64,000 nt of DNA from Anisus vortex (Eukaryota > Mollusca > Gastropoda > Planorbidae): positions 18,110,447 to 18,174,446 of the forward strand of contig OX421506.1 of the NCBI GenBank assembly GCA_949126835.1, written 5' to 3'. The notes beneath the pieces are model-generated. The model was not told the origin of the DNA. It did not search any database and was given only the letters and a program-made list of their open reading frames with translations. Position numbers and translations under genes: made by a program. Of the stretch, positions 29,817 to 41,361 are shown piece after piece. The number at the start of each line of letters is the position of its first letter. Position 1 is the first letter of the stretch.

Positions 29817-30158
29817 AGCTGGCGTATTTAGGCATGTTCCACAAGTTCCATTGGAACAGAGGCCCCCACGCAAAAGGGGCCCCCCAAAAAAAACAAATAA
29901 AAAATGATTAGTCTTTTGTTGTGGCAATTAGAATAGTGCCGTTGTACAAGCGCACGATGAACGTTATGGCAAACAAGTAGGCCTAAACGTTTCATAGAGA
30001 AATGTCAGAGTCAGGCAGAGGGGGTTATTGGTTATCATTCAGCATCAGCAACACTGTACACAGGCTAACACAGCAATGTTTGAAGGCAGAAGCGAGGTCA
30101 CGAGGGGCCCCCACATACATTTGGCAACAGGGCCTCCACAATCCTATATACGGCCCTG
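29817..30158. repeat. Possible MITE with GGCCCTG end
   Basis: The right end reads CTATATACGGCCCTGG. The left end, CAGCTGGCGTATTTAGG, is a plausible diverged partner of the complement (CAGGGCCGTATATAGG). GGCCCCC-type blocks occur inside. The flanks do not give a clear duplication. Confidence 0.4.
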
Positions 30159-30813
30159 GCTATTACTCAACTTTTATTTCTAGTTATACACAAGTTTCGG
30201 TCTACTATGATGAGTAAATATATTATTTGTTTTAGTGCCTGTCGATATCAAAGCTTGTTTTTATAAATTATATTTAAACATATATTATTTAAAATTAAAA
30301 CCAAACCGATCTGAAACTGCGATAATTAACGTAAGCATCGAACTTCGTTTTAAACCGATCCTATTCAGAGATATTTAATATTTCTTATTTGATTGTGATT
30401 CTTATTTATTATTTCTTGTATATTTTGCACTCTTAGGTTATAGCAGATATTTAGCAGATATGTCAGATTTCATTCATAATCTAATCCTCCCTACCCCAAT
30501 CTGCCGTTCTCATAAACCGTCTAAGTATAGCAATAGATCAAGGTTATAATTAAAGAACTTTTAAAGTTTGGTATTATTGGTCATCTCAATAGCAGAGTGT
30601 GTGTTCAAAATAATTCAAGAGCGTTCGTACTGCCCACGGTCCCTTCATCACCCCTATCGCCCGTGAGAACGTCTGGATCTTTTTACCGTCCCCTTAGGGG
30701 GGGGGGGGGGTGCGATAACGCCCCCGCTGAGAACCTACGATATAGAATAGGAAAAGTTTTTTTTTTTAAATTATTATGTCTATCAAGAAGATTGGGTACA
30801 CTGTAAGCTGCTT
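30159..30813. other. No gene seen; G run
   Basis: A G run of about 12 lies near 30698-30710 inside a GC-rich patch (30620-30735). No coding support. Confidence 0.4.
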
Positions 30814-31067
30814 AAGTAAAGTACCCTTTGGACCAAACGGATCACAGGGATGGTGAAGCAGCGTTCATCAGTTTCCACGACATACGAGGGGATATGTGGC
30901 CAGCACAATTCCCTGACGCTTTTACTTTACCCCAATTAGTATCAGGTATCCATCAGAGCTGGGTAGACTCAGGTGCACCCTAAAAAAAATCCTTGATTGC
31001 ACCAGGATTCGAACCCAGAAACTTCGGATCGCCAGTCAAACTAACTGCCGCTCGGCCACCGAGCCCA
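30814..31067 (-). mobile_element. tRNA-derived SINE
   Basis: Near full length. On the plus strand it reads GGTGAAGCAGCGTTCATC, GTGGCCAGCACAATTCCC, CATCAGAGCTGGGTAGACTC, the B-box complement GGATTCGAACCC and the A-box complement GCTCGGCCACCGAGC. Confidence 0.87.
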
Positions 31068-31294
31068 TTCTGTGAGCCGCGTAACGGGGTGTAATTTGGG
31101 GGGGGGGGGAAATCAAAGTGGATATTCTAAAGAGAATAAGATGAAGCTTTGCACATTTTTAGAATAGCAAAACACCGAAGTTGCCGCCAACATTCGGTTC
31201 ATACGCGGTTTCGACAAAGAGTTCATCAAAATGACTGGTATTTGGATCACAGTAAAAATGGTCTCATTAAGACAATTCAATATATTTTACTTAC

Positions 31295-31345
31295 CAAAGC
31301 ACCATACAAAAAGAAGACCACGTAAAGTGTTGCTTTGCTAAACAT
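31295..31345 (-). CDS. Signal-peptide first exon of an unidentified secreted protein gene
   Basis: ATG at 31345-31343 opens 17 codons, MFSKATLYVVFFLYGAL, directly followed by the donor GTAAGT at 31294. Basic start, hydrophobic core and a small-residue end make a signal peptide. The intron falls after a full codon and after Ala-Leu, exactly as in the two peptide genes at 49958 and 57827, so this may be a diverged relative. I could not find the second exon on the minus strand to the left; mobile elements fill much of that stretch. The ORF before the donor is too short for a normal gene search. Confidence 0.55.
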
Positions 31346-31460
31346 GTTCAAGATGATGGCTTAAAAACTCTTCGCTTCAGCTAATTGTTTGAAAATTATC
31401 TGTACAGCTAGAAGCAACTTTGAGCTGCAGGTTATTATCAATTATTGTTTAGTGCGTTGT

Positions 31461-31467
31461 ATTTATA
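31461..31467 (-). promoter_or_regulatory. TATA box upstream of the lone signal exon
   Basis: TATAAAT on the minus strand, preceded by C and about 115 bp upstream of the ATG. The TATA-to-ATG distance of the peptide gene at 49958 is about 100 bp. The surrounding sequence is not a TA repeat, which makes this more credible than most TA-rich matches here. Confidence 0.5.
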
Positions 31468-31469
31468 GT

Positions 31470-32104
31470 AAGTCTTTCTCATTTACGTCAATAACTGAGA
31501 AATGAGTTGGACTGGGTACGCTGAGAGACGTTAATTTGACAGATGGAGTTCACCACCATGCAATTATTTATTCAATAGATACTTTTGCAACAGGTGCGAA
31601 GCGAGTGGCGGTGATGTATATAACTCCTTCCATTCGCCATTTATTTATGACAGGCAAAGCTTGTTTTGGGTTTAGGGTGGCAGGCAGAGCAGAAGCAGGA
31701 AGTTGATGTTGATTTATTTAATATCGTTAAGGGACATTTATTCAGAGTAACCAGATTTGAATTGTATTCTATGTACATGTGCGGAAGGGAGTTGTATGGC
31801 CAGCTGGGTGCAAAATTTGTAATGCCTGAGTATTCCGGAAAGTGGCACTCTCCTTATGGGCACTCTTTGAAAACCAAACAATGGCTTGTTTAACTGTGGG
31901 CTATGACGTCGATCAGTGTATCGGAATGCTTAGCAACTTTTTGTTTTGAGAGTATAGACAGATGACGTAGAATCAAAGACTATAATAAGATAATCGCTTG
32001 CGCTATTTTTAGACCTTCAGAGTCGTGTCGCGCTAGAGTCGCGCAGCAAATAAAAATGTGACCCAAAAGGCTTCAATTCAATTCAACTTTTGATTTTAAT
32101 CAGA
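31470..32104. other. No recognised gene
   Basis: A 75-codon open frame at 31666-31893 (plus) has no recognisable family, and I do not call it. Confidence 0.4.
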
Positions 32105-32575
32105 ATTTCACTTCTTACCTTATAATATTTTACAGTCGCTCCTTCTATAAACATTTACGTTAAAAAATATTTTTGTTTTAATTTTAATTTAAATCTATTA
32201 CAAATTACATATAACATATTCGAATGCGCTTTACCATCTGTTATTAAAAAGCATCGAAAAAGTGTGTCTTTAATTTTGTTATAAAAATGTCTATATTGTC
32301 AGCATGTTTTATTGTGTTCAAAAGTTCAATCCACCGCAGGGAAGCTACGACGCTGTGGGAGCGAGCTGCAAATGTTTTTCTTTTTACACTTGGCATCTTG
32401 AGCTGTAGATGGATTTTGTTTGAACGCAGTCCTCTTTTCTCTAATGTGTGTAGCTCGACCATCTAATGTACTGCCTTCGCCTATGCCCTTGTATACAGCT
32501 TTCGATTTCGTCTCTAGAGTGCTCTTATCTTATAATATATTACAGACAATCCTTCTATAAAGCCATTTTTCTACA
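32105..32575 (-). mobile_element. LINE 3' end(s)
   Basis: Minus-strand translation over 32244-32462 includes FAARSHSVVASLRWIELLN and FITKLKTHFFDAF, a non-LTR ORF2 C-terminus. Two tail-like phrases (TTATAATATTTTACAG near 32120 and TTATAATATATTACAGAC near 32526) suggest two nested 3' ends. Confidence 0.6.
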
Positions 32576-33144
32576 TTTCTACATGACAAAAGTTTATAGT
32601 TTTTCATTGATAAAATCAAAGCGTAGGTCTATAATTTCGTTTGTGATCGTAAATTCTGAAACATGAGTTTACGAGTCATCAAAAAACAGAAATATCCAAG
32701 CCTAAACAATATTAATATGCCCAGAGGGCCCACACGTGTTTATCTACACAATTTTGAATAAGGCCCCTCTAATGTGGCTATTTCTGTTTAATTGTTTTGT
32801 AAATAGCATAGCGATTAGTTTTTAAGAGTACGTAAATCCTGATTTGAAACATGTATAGCAGACGACGTTCAATCTTAGCATTTTAAATAGGTCTCAACCT
32901 AAACGTGTGTGGGCAAAGATTATAGATTTTGTCCCTTTCTGTCTGTCTGCTGTCCGTCTGCTGTCTGCCTTACTGCCACACACACACAAACACACGCAAA
33001 CATACACACCTGTATGCAAGATTAAAGACTTTTTTGGAATGTTTAAAAAGTTTATTAGTAAAATCTCTAAAGCTTGATTTCTAATTTTATACCTTTTTAT
33101 CTCTTAAATTCTTTTCTCTTCAATTTAGAAAATATAAAACTAGA
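32576..33144. other. No gene seen
   Basis: AT-rich with a short CTGTC-rich stretch and a (CA)-rich stretch near 32940-33010. Confidence 0.4.
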
Positions 33145-33797
33145 TCTATATTCAGTGGCGTAGCCAGGTTTTGACGCTAGGGGGGAGCGTACTTTTAGGA
33201 AAAAGGCCCCACTTTTAGAAAATGTTCCAGATTAATAGAATAACTAAGAATTCGTACGTATCAAGTATTATAAGATAACTAGTGGTTATGCCCGTCAAAA
33301 TGACGGAGAAACGAACGACTACAATATTACAATATTAGTTAAGTTAAGTTAATATTAATGTTAAGAGAGAAAGAAAAGAGACTATTAAAATGAACGTTTC
33401 TTTTCGGTATTTAGTTTTTGCTCTTTTTAATTGTTTCTGACCCTGGCATATGCATAATAATTGTTACTGTCAAGCGTCTGATATTATAACGTAGCAAACA
33501 GTTGTGTTGACTTGACTTGTTATTAAAAATAGCCTATTAAATTAACAATAATATACTATCTAAAAGAAAAAAAAACCACAATACCAAACAATAAAAGGTA
33601 AATAATAAAAAAAGCGTAGAAAATAATATTTCAATACAATACAAACTAAAGTGATAACGATTTTTTCGGTATTTAATTTTTGTTCTTGCTTATTGTATTA
33701 ATAAAACAGTGTTGAGAATGTTTATTTCGGTATTTAGTTTTTGTTATTTTTTTTTTGTTTCTGGTCGACCTGAACCTGACATATGCATAAGAATTGT

Positions 33798-34160
33798 GGC
33801 CTCAAGGACTGGCGTAGTGTGTAAACCGCCGATACATTCCCATTAAGAATACACTGGCGGGCGAACGCATGGGGCACAGGGGGAGGAAGCAATGGACGCT
33901 GCAATCCCGTCTCGAGAACCACCCGGTGCCTGGATGCATGTACCTATAGTATAGGATATGTGCTACCGGGTGACAGTGCAGGTATACGGGCGAGCCACTA
34001 CGATAATGATCCTTAGGGGAACCGCAGTGAACGATCGCTGGGCTGCGGAAACCTTCCCCGTTACACGGCACGCCACGCCTTGGGCGTGTCGTTGGGTGGC
34101 TGCAGCCTGGACAGAGATTGCTCAATCCTAAGCGTTACGCCCTGGACACAAGAGCCGAAA
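33798..34160. repeat. GC-rich inverted-end repeat, copy 2
   Basis: The reverse-complement counterpart of 8879-9297. Shared blocks include GTGTGTAAACC, GGAGGAAGCAATGGACG, GGTGCCTGGATGCATGTAC, GCTACCGGGTGACA and the palindrome-like CACGCCACGCCTTGGGCGTG. It interrupts a duplicated AT-rich segment. An apparent 107-codon frame across it is not conserved in copy 1. Confidence 0.6.
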
Positions 34161-35062
34161 GGCTAGTCCGGGTTTTTTAAAGAGACTTTTAAATTCGATA
34201 TTAAAATGTAGCGAACAGTTGTGTTGACTTGACTTGTTATTAATTATATTAAATTAAAAATAATATACAATCTGAAAGAAAAAAAACATAAATACAAAAC
34301 AATAAAAAAGGTAAAAAATATTTTAAAAACATAGAAAATAATATTTCAATGAAATAAAAACTAAAGTGAGAAAGATTTTTTCGGTATTTAATTTTTGTTC
34401 TTGCTTATTGTATCAATAAAACAGTATTGTTAATGTTTCTTTCGGTATTTAGTTTTTATTTTATATTGTTGCTGTCAATCTTATGGTACCCGGTATTTGA
34501 AAGTAATCATTTATAAGCCTAACTTGTTTTTTTATAATTCGTATCATTTAATTTATAGGGTGTATAAAGTCGCCTTTTAAAGGATATTTTCCAATAACAA
34601 CGTAAATCCATTAAATAATTAAAACATTTGGTTACTTTTACTTAAAAGGATAATGCAAACATCAATAATTTAAAAAATAATTTCATAGACATTACGTCAT
34701 ACGCTAGTATTTTGTTTAAAGTAAACCATTGAAACTCTCTAAGCCAAATTGCAGTGCGTAGCTTTTAAAAAAGGTCTCGCCACATTAAAAAAACAACAGT
34801 AGAATTGGGAAAACCCGGAAAGACCCTCGCGTTCAACATAGTGAATGTCGCGTTCAATATAGTAAATGAACGGAAATGGCCATTTGCTATGTACCGTTAT
34901 ATTTATTTGCATAGATGGATATGACATTTTGGATTTTTTAAATCAACACATTTATGATTATAAGTGATAAAATAAAATTATCTTTTGGAGGACGTTTCCA
35001 ATTTATACATTTAATTTTTGGCCCGAATAGTCAAACGGCTTAGGAGCCTATAGCGAACAAAC

Positions 35063-35093
<31 letters not shown>

Positions 35094-35880
35094 AACAAAC
35101 ATATAAACAAACTCACGGTAATTATATATGTTGATGATGATGATGATTCTGTGCCTCGGGATACACACACTGTATAATAGTGCAGTATTTTTTTTTAACC
35201 ATTCACGATTTTTACTAGCAACTATTAGTGATGGGAATTTCTGCAAAATTGATTGCATCTACTGCTCGTTTTCGAGATGAGTATCTAGTGTCGAAAAATA
35301 TTTATAGAATCAATGCGAATGCTTCTATTGCACTTAATTATTCTTCGTTTTAAAAGACGAGATAAATCGCCTTTATAGACATTTTTAAAGAGATTTTAAA
35401 AAAAATAGAGTTTCAACATTTTTATTGTATCTATGTGTCAATTACAAAAAATATGATACGTTATAGGAACGCTCTATTCTTTTCTAATTTTTTTCCTCTC
35501 AGCTATTAAAACACCACGCCCGTTGGTTATATCCTTAGAAAACGGAATTTCTTTAAAACAAGTTATTTCTCTTCTTTTCTTCTTTCTTTTAAATTCTGTG
35601 GGTATCTTTTTTATTTTTCGAAGTTCATGTAACCATGTTTTCGATCACTACACGTATACGGCCGAGAAAGAGAGAGCCAGCGCGCTTTCAATCACAGTAG
35701 TACTTTTCAGTGAGTACGCCAGACTTGAACCCCAGCTTTTTTTGAGAATGCGAGAGAGCGTACTCTTTTGGGGCTTGGAGAACTGTGTCCACGCACCACT
35801 ACTGATACATCACCGTAAAAGTTAGGCACAAACGGTTGGCCGTTCCTGTACACTCTAAGTTCCTGCTTATGACCTGGTAT
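34161..35880. other. AT-rich interior of the large hAT element
   Basis: (TA)n is near 35063-35092. Between about 35640 and 35825 a segment, read on the minus strand, contains GGGGTTCAAGTCTGG (B-box-like). It shares CGCATTCTC...GGGGTTCAAGTCTG with 50616-50662, so a third tRNA-like dispersed repeat is possible. No gene is called. Confidence 0.35.
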
Positions 35881-35889
35881 CCACTAGAA

Positions 35890-37208
35890 ACGGGATCGGC
35901 AACCTAAACCACGCGTGCCAAAGTTGGCATGCAGAGCGATTTTCAATGGCACGCGAGAGACCTCCAAGAGGTGATTTATTATTGATGAAAACAAAAAAAA
36001 ACCTATATTTTCAGTAATATTTATATTTAGTGAAATCAATTTCACAACATTTAACTTTATGTACTTCCCTTTACAAAGACATATATTAAGATAGATAGTT
36101 GGGCTTTTTCAGAAGCACATCGAAGCACTCAAAGCCGAATTTCAAGACTTTCAAATAGATTTTTTCATACACAATCAAGCATAACTGGCTTAATCTTACT
36201 TCGACCTTCTTAGATGGAGATACTTATTAAGTGTAAGGATATTGACGATTTGAAAACGTAGCCAGTTAAATTTTAAACCTTTAATGAAATGGGCATCGAA
36301 ATGTGCCAACTTGTTTAAGAGATAAACTCCTCAGGGTTGTATGGACAAATAATAAATGCAAGAAATGTTTACTTACAACTGTTTAACGTAAATTAATTTT
36401 ATACCTCTAATAATTAAATCTTGTAATGAATACCACAACGCTAGTTTATGTAAAGAAATAATAATAAGTCAGTAATATTTGTTATATTACAAAACATTAC
36501 TTGTTTGGCATCACAATTGAATCAAATTTAGAATCTTTATTTTATTTAAAGGGAGATAATTAGCTAATTTTATTTCCGCTAATATTTCTAATATTTTATT
36601 TTATTTGTATTTGATAAAAAAATAAATGACATACAAATTATAAATTTATAATGACCAAACGGTCAAAAAGTAGTTGAAAATTTTATAAATATTATATGAC
36701 TTATATAAAATATTATGCATATTTTATGAACATTACATTAACTACCCAGTTTGTATGATTACTTTGTATCAATTCCGCTTAACGTCATTAGTGAGATGTC
36801 TTCACCATAATAAATTAAAGAACATCTCAGTTAAACTGAGAACAAAATATTATAATCAATATTATCAGTTGATAGATATGTATCTTGACAACTAAATGAT
36901 AACATTTACAAAATAGTTACCATAAATGTGAAAGTTTGGTAATATAATTTTGTATTTGGTATACATGCTAATAAAAAGGATGATAATCACAAACACATTA
37001 TTTTATTCATTAAATATAAAACTCCTTAACGATTTTCTCTAGAGAGTTCCTTTGCTTTTGGCCTTTGTCTAGATGCGGATTTGAAATACCTACTTGTCTT
37101 ATAAGAAAATAAGTATAATAGAGCAGGTTGACTTTTAGGCTGTTGGCACGCTGGATGATTTAGAAATCCTAGCTTGGCACAACATTAGCAAAAGGTTGCC
37201 GACCCCTG
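35890..37208. mobile_element. hAT-like element with GGTCGGCAACC ends, no transposase
   Basis: The left end GGGATCGGCAACCT and right end complement CAGGGGTCGGCAACCT form a TIR with small differences. The first 80 bp (CACGCGTGCCAAAGTTGGCATGC) and last 80 bp (GGCACGCTGGATGATTTAG) carry the subterminal GGCACG motif usual for this group. Flanks CTAGAAAC and CTAGAGTG match weakly. The interior is non-coding. Confidence 0.6.
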
Positions 37209-37472
37209 CTAGAGTGTGACCTTCTCTTCGTATCAAATTAAATTAAACTTAAATTAACTATATCTAACAAGGTTCATTAATCATATTGTAACCAATTAAA
37301 TTGTTGAAATGCAATTTAGAAAAAATAATATTAGAAACAATATAAATTGTGCTACATGGCTTGTTAAAATTATTAAATTATTTTTCCCTAAAAGGCCCTT
37401 GTTTTCCGAAAATGGTCGTAGGGGGAGCGGTCACTCCCCCTGCTTCCCACTGGCTACGCTACTGTCTATATT

Positions 37473-38436
37473 ATGTTGGTCTTCGTAAAGTCAATTTCTA
37501 ATTTTTCCATTCACCCATTCTTTTCTCCTTAAACTTTAACCATTCTTTGGAATTTTTGTTCAGAAATTAAAATTAAATTAAAAATATGACACCAATTGTA
37601 ATAATGTCTTACAACAAAGGAAAGAGCAATAATGAAAATTTAATCATTATGCCTTTGAGATATCTCAATCTAAACCATTGTCTTTGCAACGGCTGTTGTT
37701 TCATTGCAAAGGAAGTAAATCGCAATTTGAACACTTCAGTGATCTTCTCAGAATGCAATAAAACTGATAGTCTTTTAATCCAAATATTATTTATTATATC
37801 AACTACGTGGTTCCTCAACACTAAACACAAGACTATTATCTATAACGTCAACAATTTCCAATCACTCTGGCTTTTGCAATAGCAATTAAACATTTTAAGA
37901 AAAAAACATTCGATCATGTCGAAGTTTTCATCTATGGTCAACTTTTGTCGCTTTGTAAACACTCAACAGAAAACTACTGCAAAATAAACAAGAAAATACG
38001 CTCAATATTGCTTTTAAGGAAAATGTATCATCTTTGAATTTACTACATTGAAAAATGGCAGTTAAAATTAAAGCAAACTATGTTTGTGTTTTATTTATCT
38101 GAGTACTTATTCTATAAAAAAATAAATAAAACTAATTAGATTGGCCGTTTCTTAAATTTAAAACCAAACTTAGGTCTACATTACTTTCGGCTCATATTCC
38201 CAGATATTTTTGAAAAATCATACAAGATATATAAATTCAATACTAAATATAATTATAACAAAAAAAAAGTCTTTACTACCCGTGGTTTTCCCACGGGCTA
38301 TTTCGAGTAGGTATAATAGTAGCATATAAGTTTAGACGCTACTTGTCTCGATAATTGTATAGAAGTTTATAATATCTATTAGCAACAACACAAAGGAAAT
38401 TATTCCTATTTGTTCGTCTTGCTACTTCATATGTTG
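37473..38436. other. AT-rich, no supported gene
   Basis: A 98-codon plus-strand frame (37586-37882) and its reverse shadow show no domain, signal or splice context. CCCGTGGTTTTCCCACGGG near 38279 is a perfect hairpin, followed by CTATTTCGAG; it probably marks the end of a dispersed element. Confidence 0.4.
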
Positions 38437-38589
38437 CCCTAGAACAGTGATTCTCAAACCTTTAAAGGATTTAATCTTTAGCGATTCCCTAGAAATGTTT
38501 TTGTGGCTCGCGGTCCCTTTGAAAAATTACGATGCCAATTAACTACACAAAACATGGCCTCTAAGCCATTAGGATCTTCTGGCTCAACC

Positions 38590-39095
38590 ATGCAACATAC
38601 ATTTTTAGAAGTTTATTCTGGATAGTTTGGCGTACTCTGGTGAAGGCTTATTTCTTTGCAATAGACCTGAGGTCATTGGTGTGCGCATACAGGAGATGAT
38701 GTTGTTCGTTAAGTAGAGTCTTGATTTCTTTGCTGTTTTCGTCAAACCAGTCCTGGTGCTTCCTGTGTGTTGTGCCAAGCTTCTCAGATGCTGTGGACTA
38801 TACCAGCTGTTTGAAAGCAGCCCGGCTGGACTCAATATCGTTCTGTTTAGTTGCTCTATCTTTGTTAGACAGGGTACCAGCAAGGGCTTGTAGATGACTG
38901 TCTTGCCTCAGTCCAATGGTGTTCAGGCGCTTTTGGACCTTAAAGCCTTGTGGACGCACAGGTCGCTGAACTCTGATGTCCAACTGCCTGAGAGCCAGTG
39001 CGATTTTAGAAATGGGTTGAGGAGCCATCGACATGATCTTCGCTGCCCGCTAAATACAAGAGAAATGCATGCATCACCGTGCTATTAGCCTTCTC
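38590..39095 (-). pseudogene. LINE (RTE-like) linker between endonuclease and reverse transcriptase
   Basis: Minus-strand translation in two frames gives HVQRPVRP-like (IRVQRPVRPQGFKVQKRLN), IESSRAAFKQLV and then HRKHQDW-like and TNDPRS-like segments (in the window RTPMTSGLLQRNK in another frame). This pattern is known from the linker of endonuclease-reverse transcriptase elements. It is frameshifted and inactive. Confidence 0.6.
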
Positions 39096-39122
39096 ACTTG
39101 GATGTTTTGATTTCTTATCAAG

Positions 39123-39485
39123 TGTGATGATTTAAAATATATATAGTTGTTTTAGGGGGACATAATTTGTATAATCTCTTACCCGGTGTTAATGTATAGA
39201 ATAAACGAGTGACGTTCTACGATAAAAACAATGACGTAGGAGTTAGATTGAACGTAGCGTACATTTGGAGATAAAGACAGACGACCTAAGAATTTGGTAG
39301 TGGAAAGACGTGTTTAGACTAGGCTATATAAACTGTTGTGTATTTGAATTCATCTTGTACATAAATTGCATTAAATATTGAGATCTCATTTTTACTACAA
39401 GCCGGCAGTTTGTTCATTGATTATTATTATATAATGTGATCTCCCTGAGAGTTGTATACATAGTAATTACAAAATAACGGTCACA
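39123..39485. mobile_element. Solo LTR with exact 5-bp target duplication
   Basis: It starts TGTGATGA, ends GGTCACA (TGTGA/TCACA inverted ends), is 363 bp long, and is flanked by TCAAG on both sides (39118-39122 and 39486-39490). A TATA motif (GCTATATAAAC, about 39322-39332) is suitably placed. No internal retroviral-like sequence remains, as expected after recombination between two LTRs. Confidence 0.82.
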
Positions 39486-39876
39486 TCAAGGTAGAGTTTA
39501 TATTTGATTTAATTTTATTATTTTCTTATTAGTGTTTGTAATTGTCAACTTCTATCTTTAACCATTAAATTGTTTTATGGTATCTTAACCCTTGACTTCC
39601 GTAGTATCTTTTTTGTTCAGTTTTATTTGTTTTTTAATTGAAATATCAAAATTTGTTCAGAATTTTTGTTTTGGTTTTCTTTACAAGATACTATTTTCTA
39701 TATTGCGTTTAATTAACCAGCCAAACTAAATAATAAATCTAATTCATTCAATAAGTAACACCATCAAAAATTTAAACATAAATGAGTTTTCCGATGGTCT
39801 TATGCGACGCCCGTGAAATGGTCGTTGGACCCCAAAAGGGGTCACGACCCCAACGGTTAGGAACGCCGCCCTACAG

Positions 39877-40560
39877 GAACCAGACAAGGCAAGCATCATC
39901 CATCTGGTATTATAGTCAAGGCTGCCACTCATGTGTTTTTACACATAGATCTAAAGGGCAGTTGATGGTGTGTGTTTTTTACACATACACATAAAGCTAA
40001 GAGTTTTTTTTTTCCAAGTATCAACTTATTCAATGTGGTCAATAAACATTCTTGGAATGTAACAATTGATGATGGAGTTTTCTTGTTATTTGTTAAAAAG
40101 AAAACTTTAGAATCTCTCCAACACTATGCAACATTTGGTCGTTTCACAACACACGTTTAAAATTCTCTTTTCGTGTAAGTAAAATGTTTAACTCTTCTGG
40201 GTAACCTGTTGTAATATAAGCCTCTTATTTGTCCTAAAATAATTAAAATGTGATTGCTTAAGCTTAACGCACTGAAAAACAAGCAGGTCAAAACCACGAT
40301 TTCAATTGCACGATGTCAACAAATGCCAAAGAGGAAAATTGGAAACGCCAGCTGGGTTCTCCCGTTTTCACGTAGGCCGTAACGTCCCACCGCAACAGGG
40401 TCCATTATTTCAACCATCCAAAAATGTAATAACAAGATGTAAACTGTTCAATCAGCTGTCCCGTCCAAAACGAATTGTTATCTAATCAACTGCTCCCGAA
40501 TCGCAGAACAATCGGAGTTCATGATCGACCTCCATGCCACCCCTATTTTTGTGGAAGGGC
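39877..40560. other. No supported gene
   Basis: Mixed sequence with a T run near 40003-40012. Small frames here lack support. Confidence 0.4.
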
Positions 40561-41162
40561 AATTCACGTACAACTTGTGACCTCTCAATTCACGTACAAC
40601 TTGTGACCTCTCAATTCACGTACAACTTGTGACCTCTCAATTCACGTACAACTTGTGACCTCTCAATTCACGTACAACTTGTGACCTCTCAATTCACGTA
40701 CAACTTGTGACCTCTCAATTCACGTACAACTTGTGACCTTTTAATTCACGTACAACTTGTGACCTCTCAATTCACGTACAACTTGTGACCTCTCAATTCA
40801 CGTACGACTTGTGACCTCTCAATTCACGTACAACTTGTGACCTCTCAATTCACGTACAACTTGTGACCTCTCAATTCACGTACAACTTGTGACCTCTCAA
40901 TTCACGTACAACATGTGACCTCTCAATTCATGTACAACTTGTGACCTCTCAATTCACGTACGACTTGTGACCTCTCAATTCACGTACAACTTGTGACCTC
41001 TCAATTCACGTACAACTTGTGACCTCTCAATTCACGTACAACTTGTGACCTCTCAATTCACGTACAACTTGTGACCTCTCAATTCACGTACGACTTGTGA
41101 CCTCTCAATTCACGTACAACTTGTGACCTCTCAATTCACGTACAACTTGTGACCTCTCAATT
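40561..41162. repeat. 26-bp minisatellite, about 23 copies
   Basis: The unit TTCACGTACAACTTGTGACC plus TCTCAA is repeated head to tail with very few substitutions (ACGACTT for ACAACTT three times, one TTTTAA). Copies are almost identical, so the array is young or actively homogenised. There are no spacers. Confidence 0.97.
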
Positions 41163-41361
41163 ACAATGTGCAACAATGGGGTGGGATAAACGAAGAAAAA
41201 GAACAAAACAAACAGCCTACAGGATTGATAGGTTGATCATGGTCGAGACTCCCAGTCGACATTGATTCGCCTGTGCGAAGTAGACGTTTTCTGCGCCATT
41301 AAATGTTACCTTTTTTGCAAATATCAACAACCATAAAGATTGGGCAGGCGGTTGTAGTTCA

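Larger units (their letters stand above)
33153..37464. mobile_element. 4.3-kb hAT-type element with nested insertions
   Basis: The ends CAGTGGCGTAGCCAG and CTGGCTACGCTACTG pair with one mismatch in 15. The flanking 8-bp duplication TCTATATT is exact (33145-33152 and 37465-37472), as for hAT. I see no transposase. The inside is AT-rich and holds other repeats: the GC-rich repeat at 33798-34160 and a second hAT-like element at 35890-37208. The phrase TTCGGTATTTAATTTTTGTTCTTGCTTATTG occurs twice (near 33665 and 34380), so part of the interior is duplicated around the GC-rich repeat. Confidence 0.8.
38445..39868. mobile_element. hAT-like element carrying a LINE piece and a solo LTR
   Basis: The left end CAGTGATTCTCAAACC and right end complement CGGCGTTCCTAACCG resemble CAGTGGTTCTCAACC-type hAT ends. 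Flanks CCCTAGAA (38437-38444) and CCCTACAG (39869-39876) agree at 6/8. Subterminal GACCCCAAAAGGGGTC is typical of the group. No transposase remains. Confidence 0.55.

Noticed and set aside
31666..31893. 75-codon plus-strand frame
   Set aside because: I could not connect it to any domain or splice site. It is possible but unsupported.
33802..34125. 107-codon frame with several cysteines
   Set aside because: It lies on a GC-rich repeat, and the frame is not kept in the inverted copy at 8879-9297.
35523..35825. 100-codon frame with a hydrophobic stretch
   Set aside because: The second half overlaps a tRNA-like dispersed repeat shared with 50616-50662, and no splice context was found.
37586..37882. 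98-codon frame on the plus strand
   Set aside because: No family match, no signal or splice evidence, and AT-rich codon use like the surrounding non-coding DNA.
40561..41162. CRISPR-like array
   Set aside because: Units abut without spacers, and the context is a eukaryotic genome.
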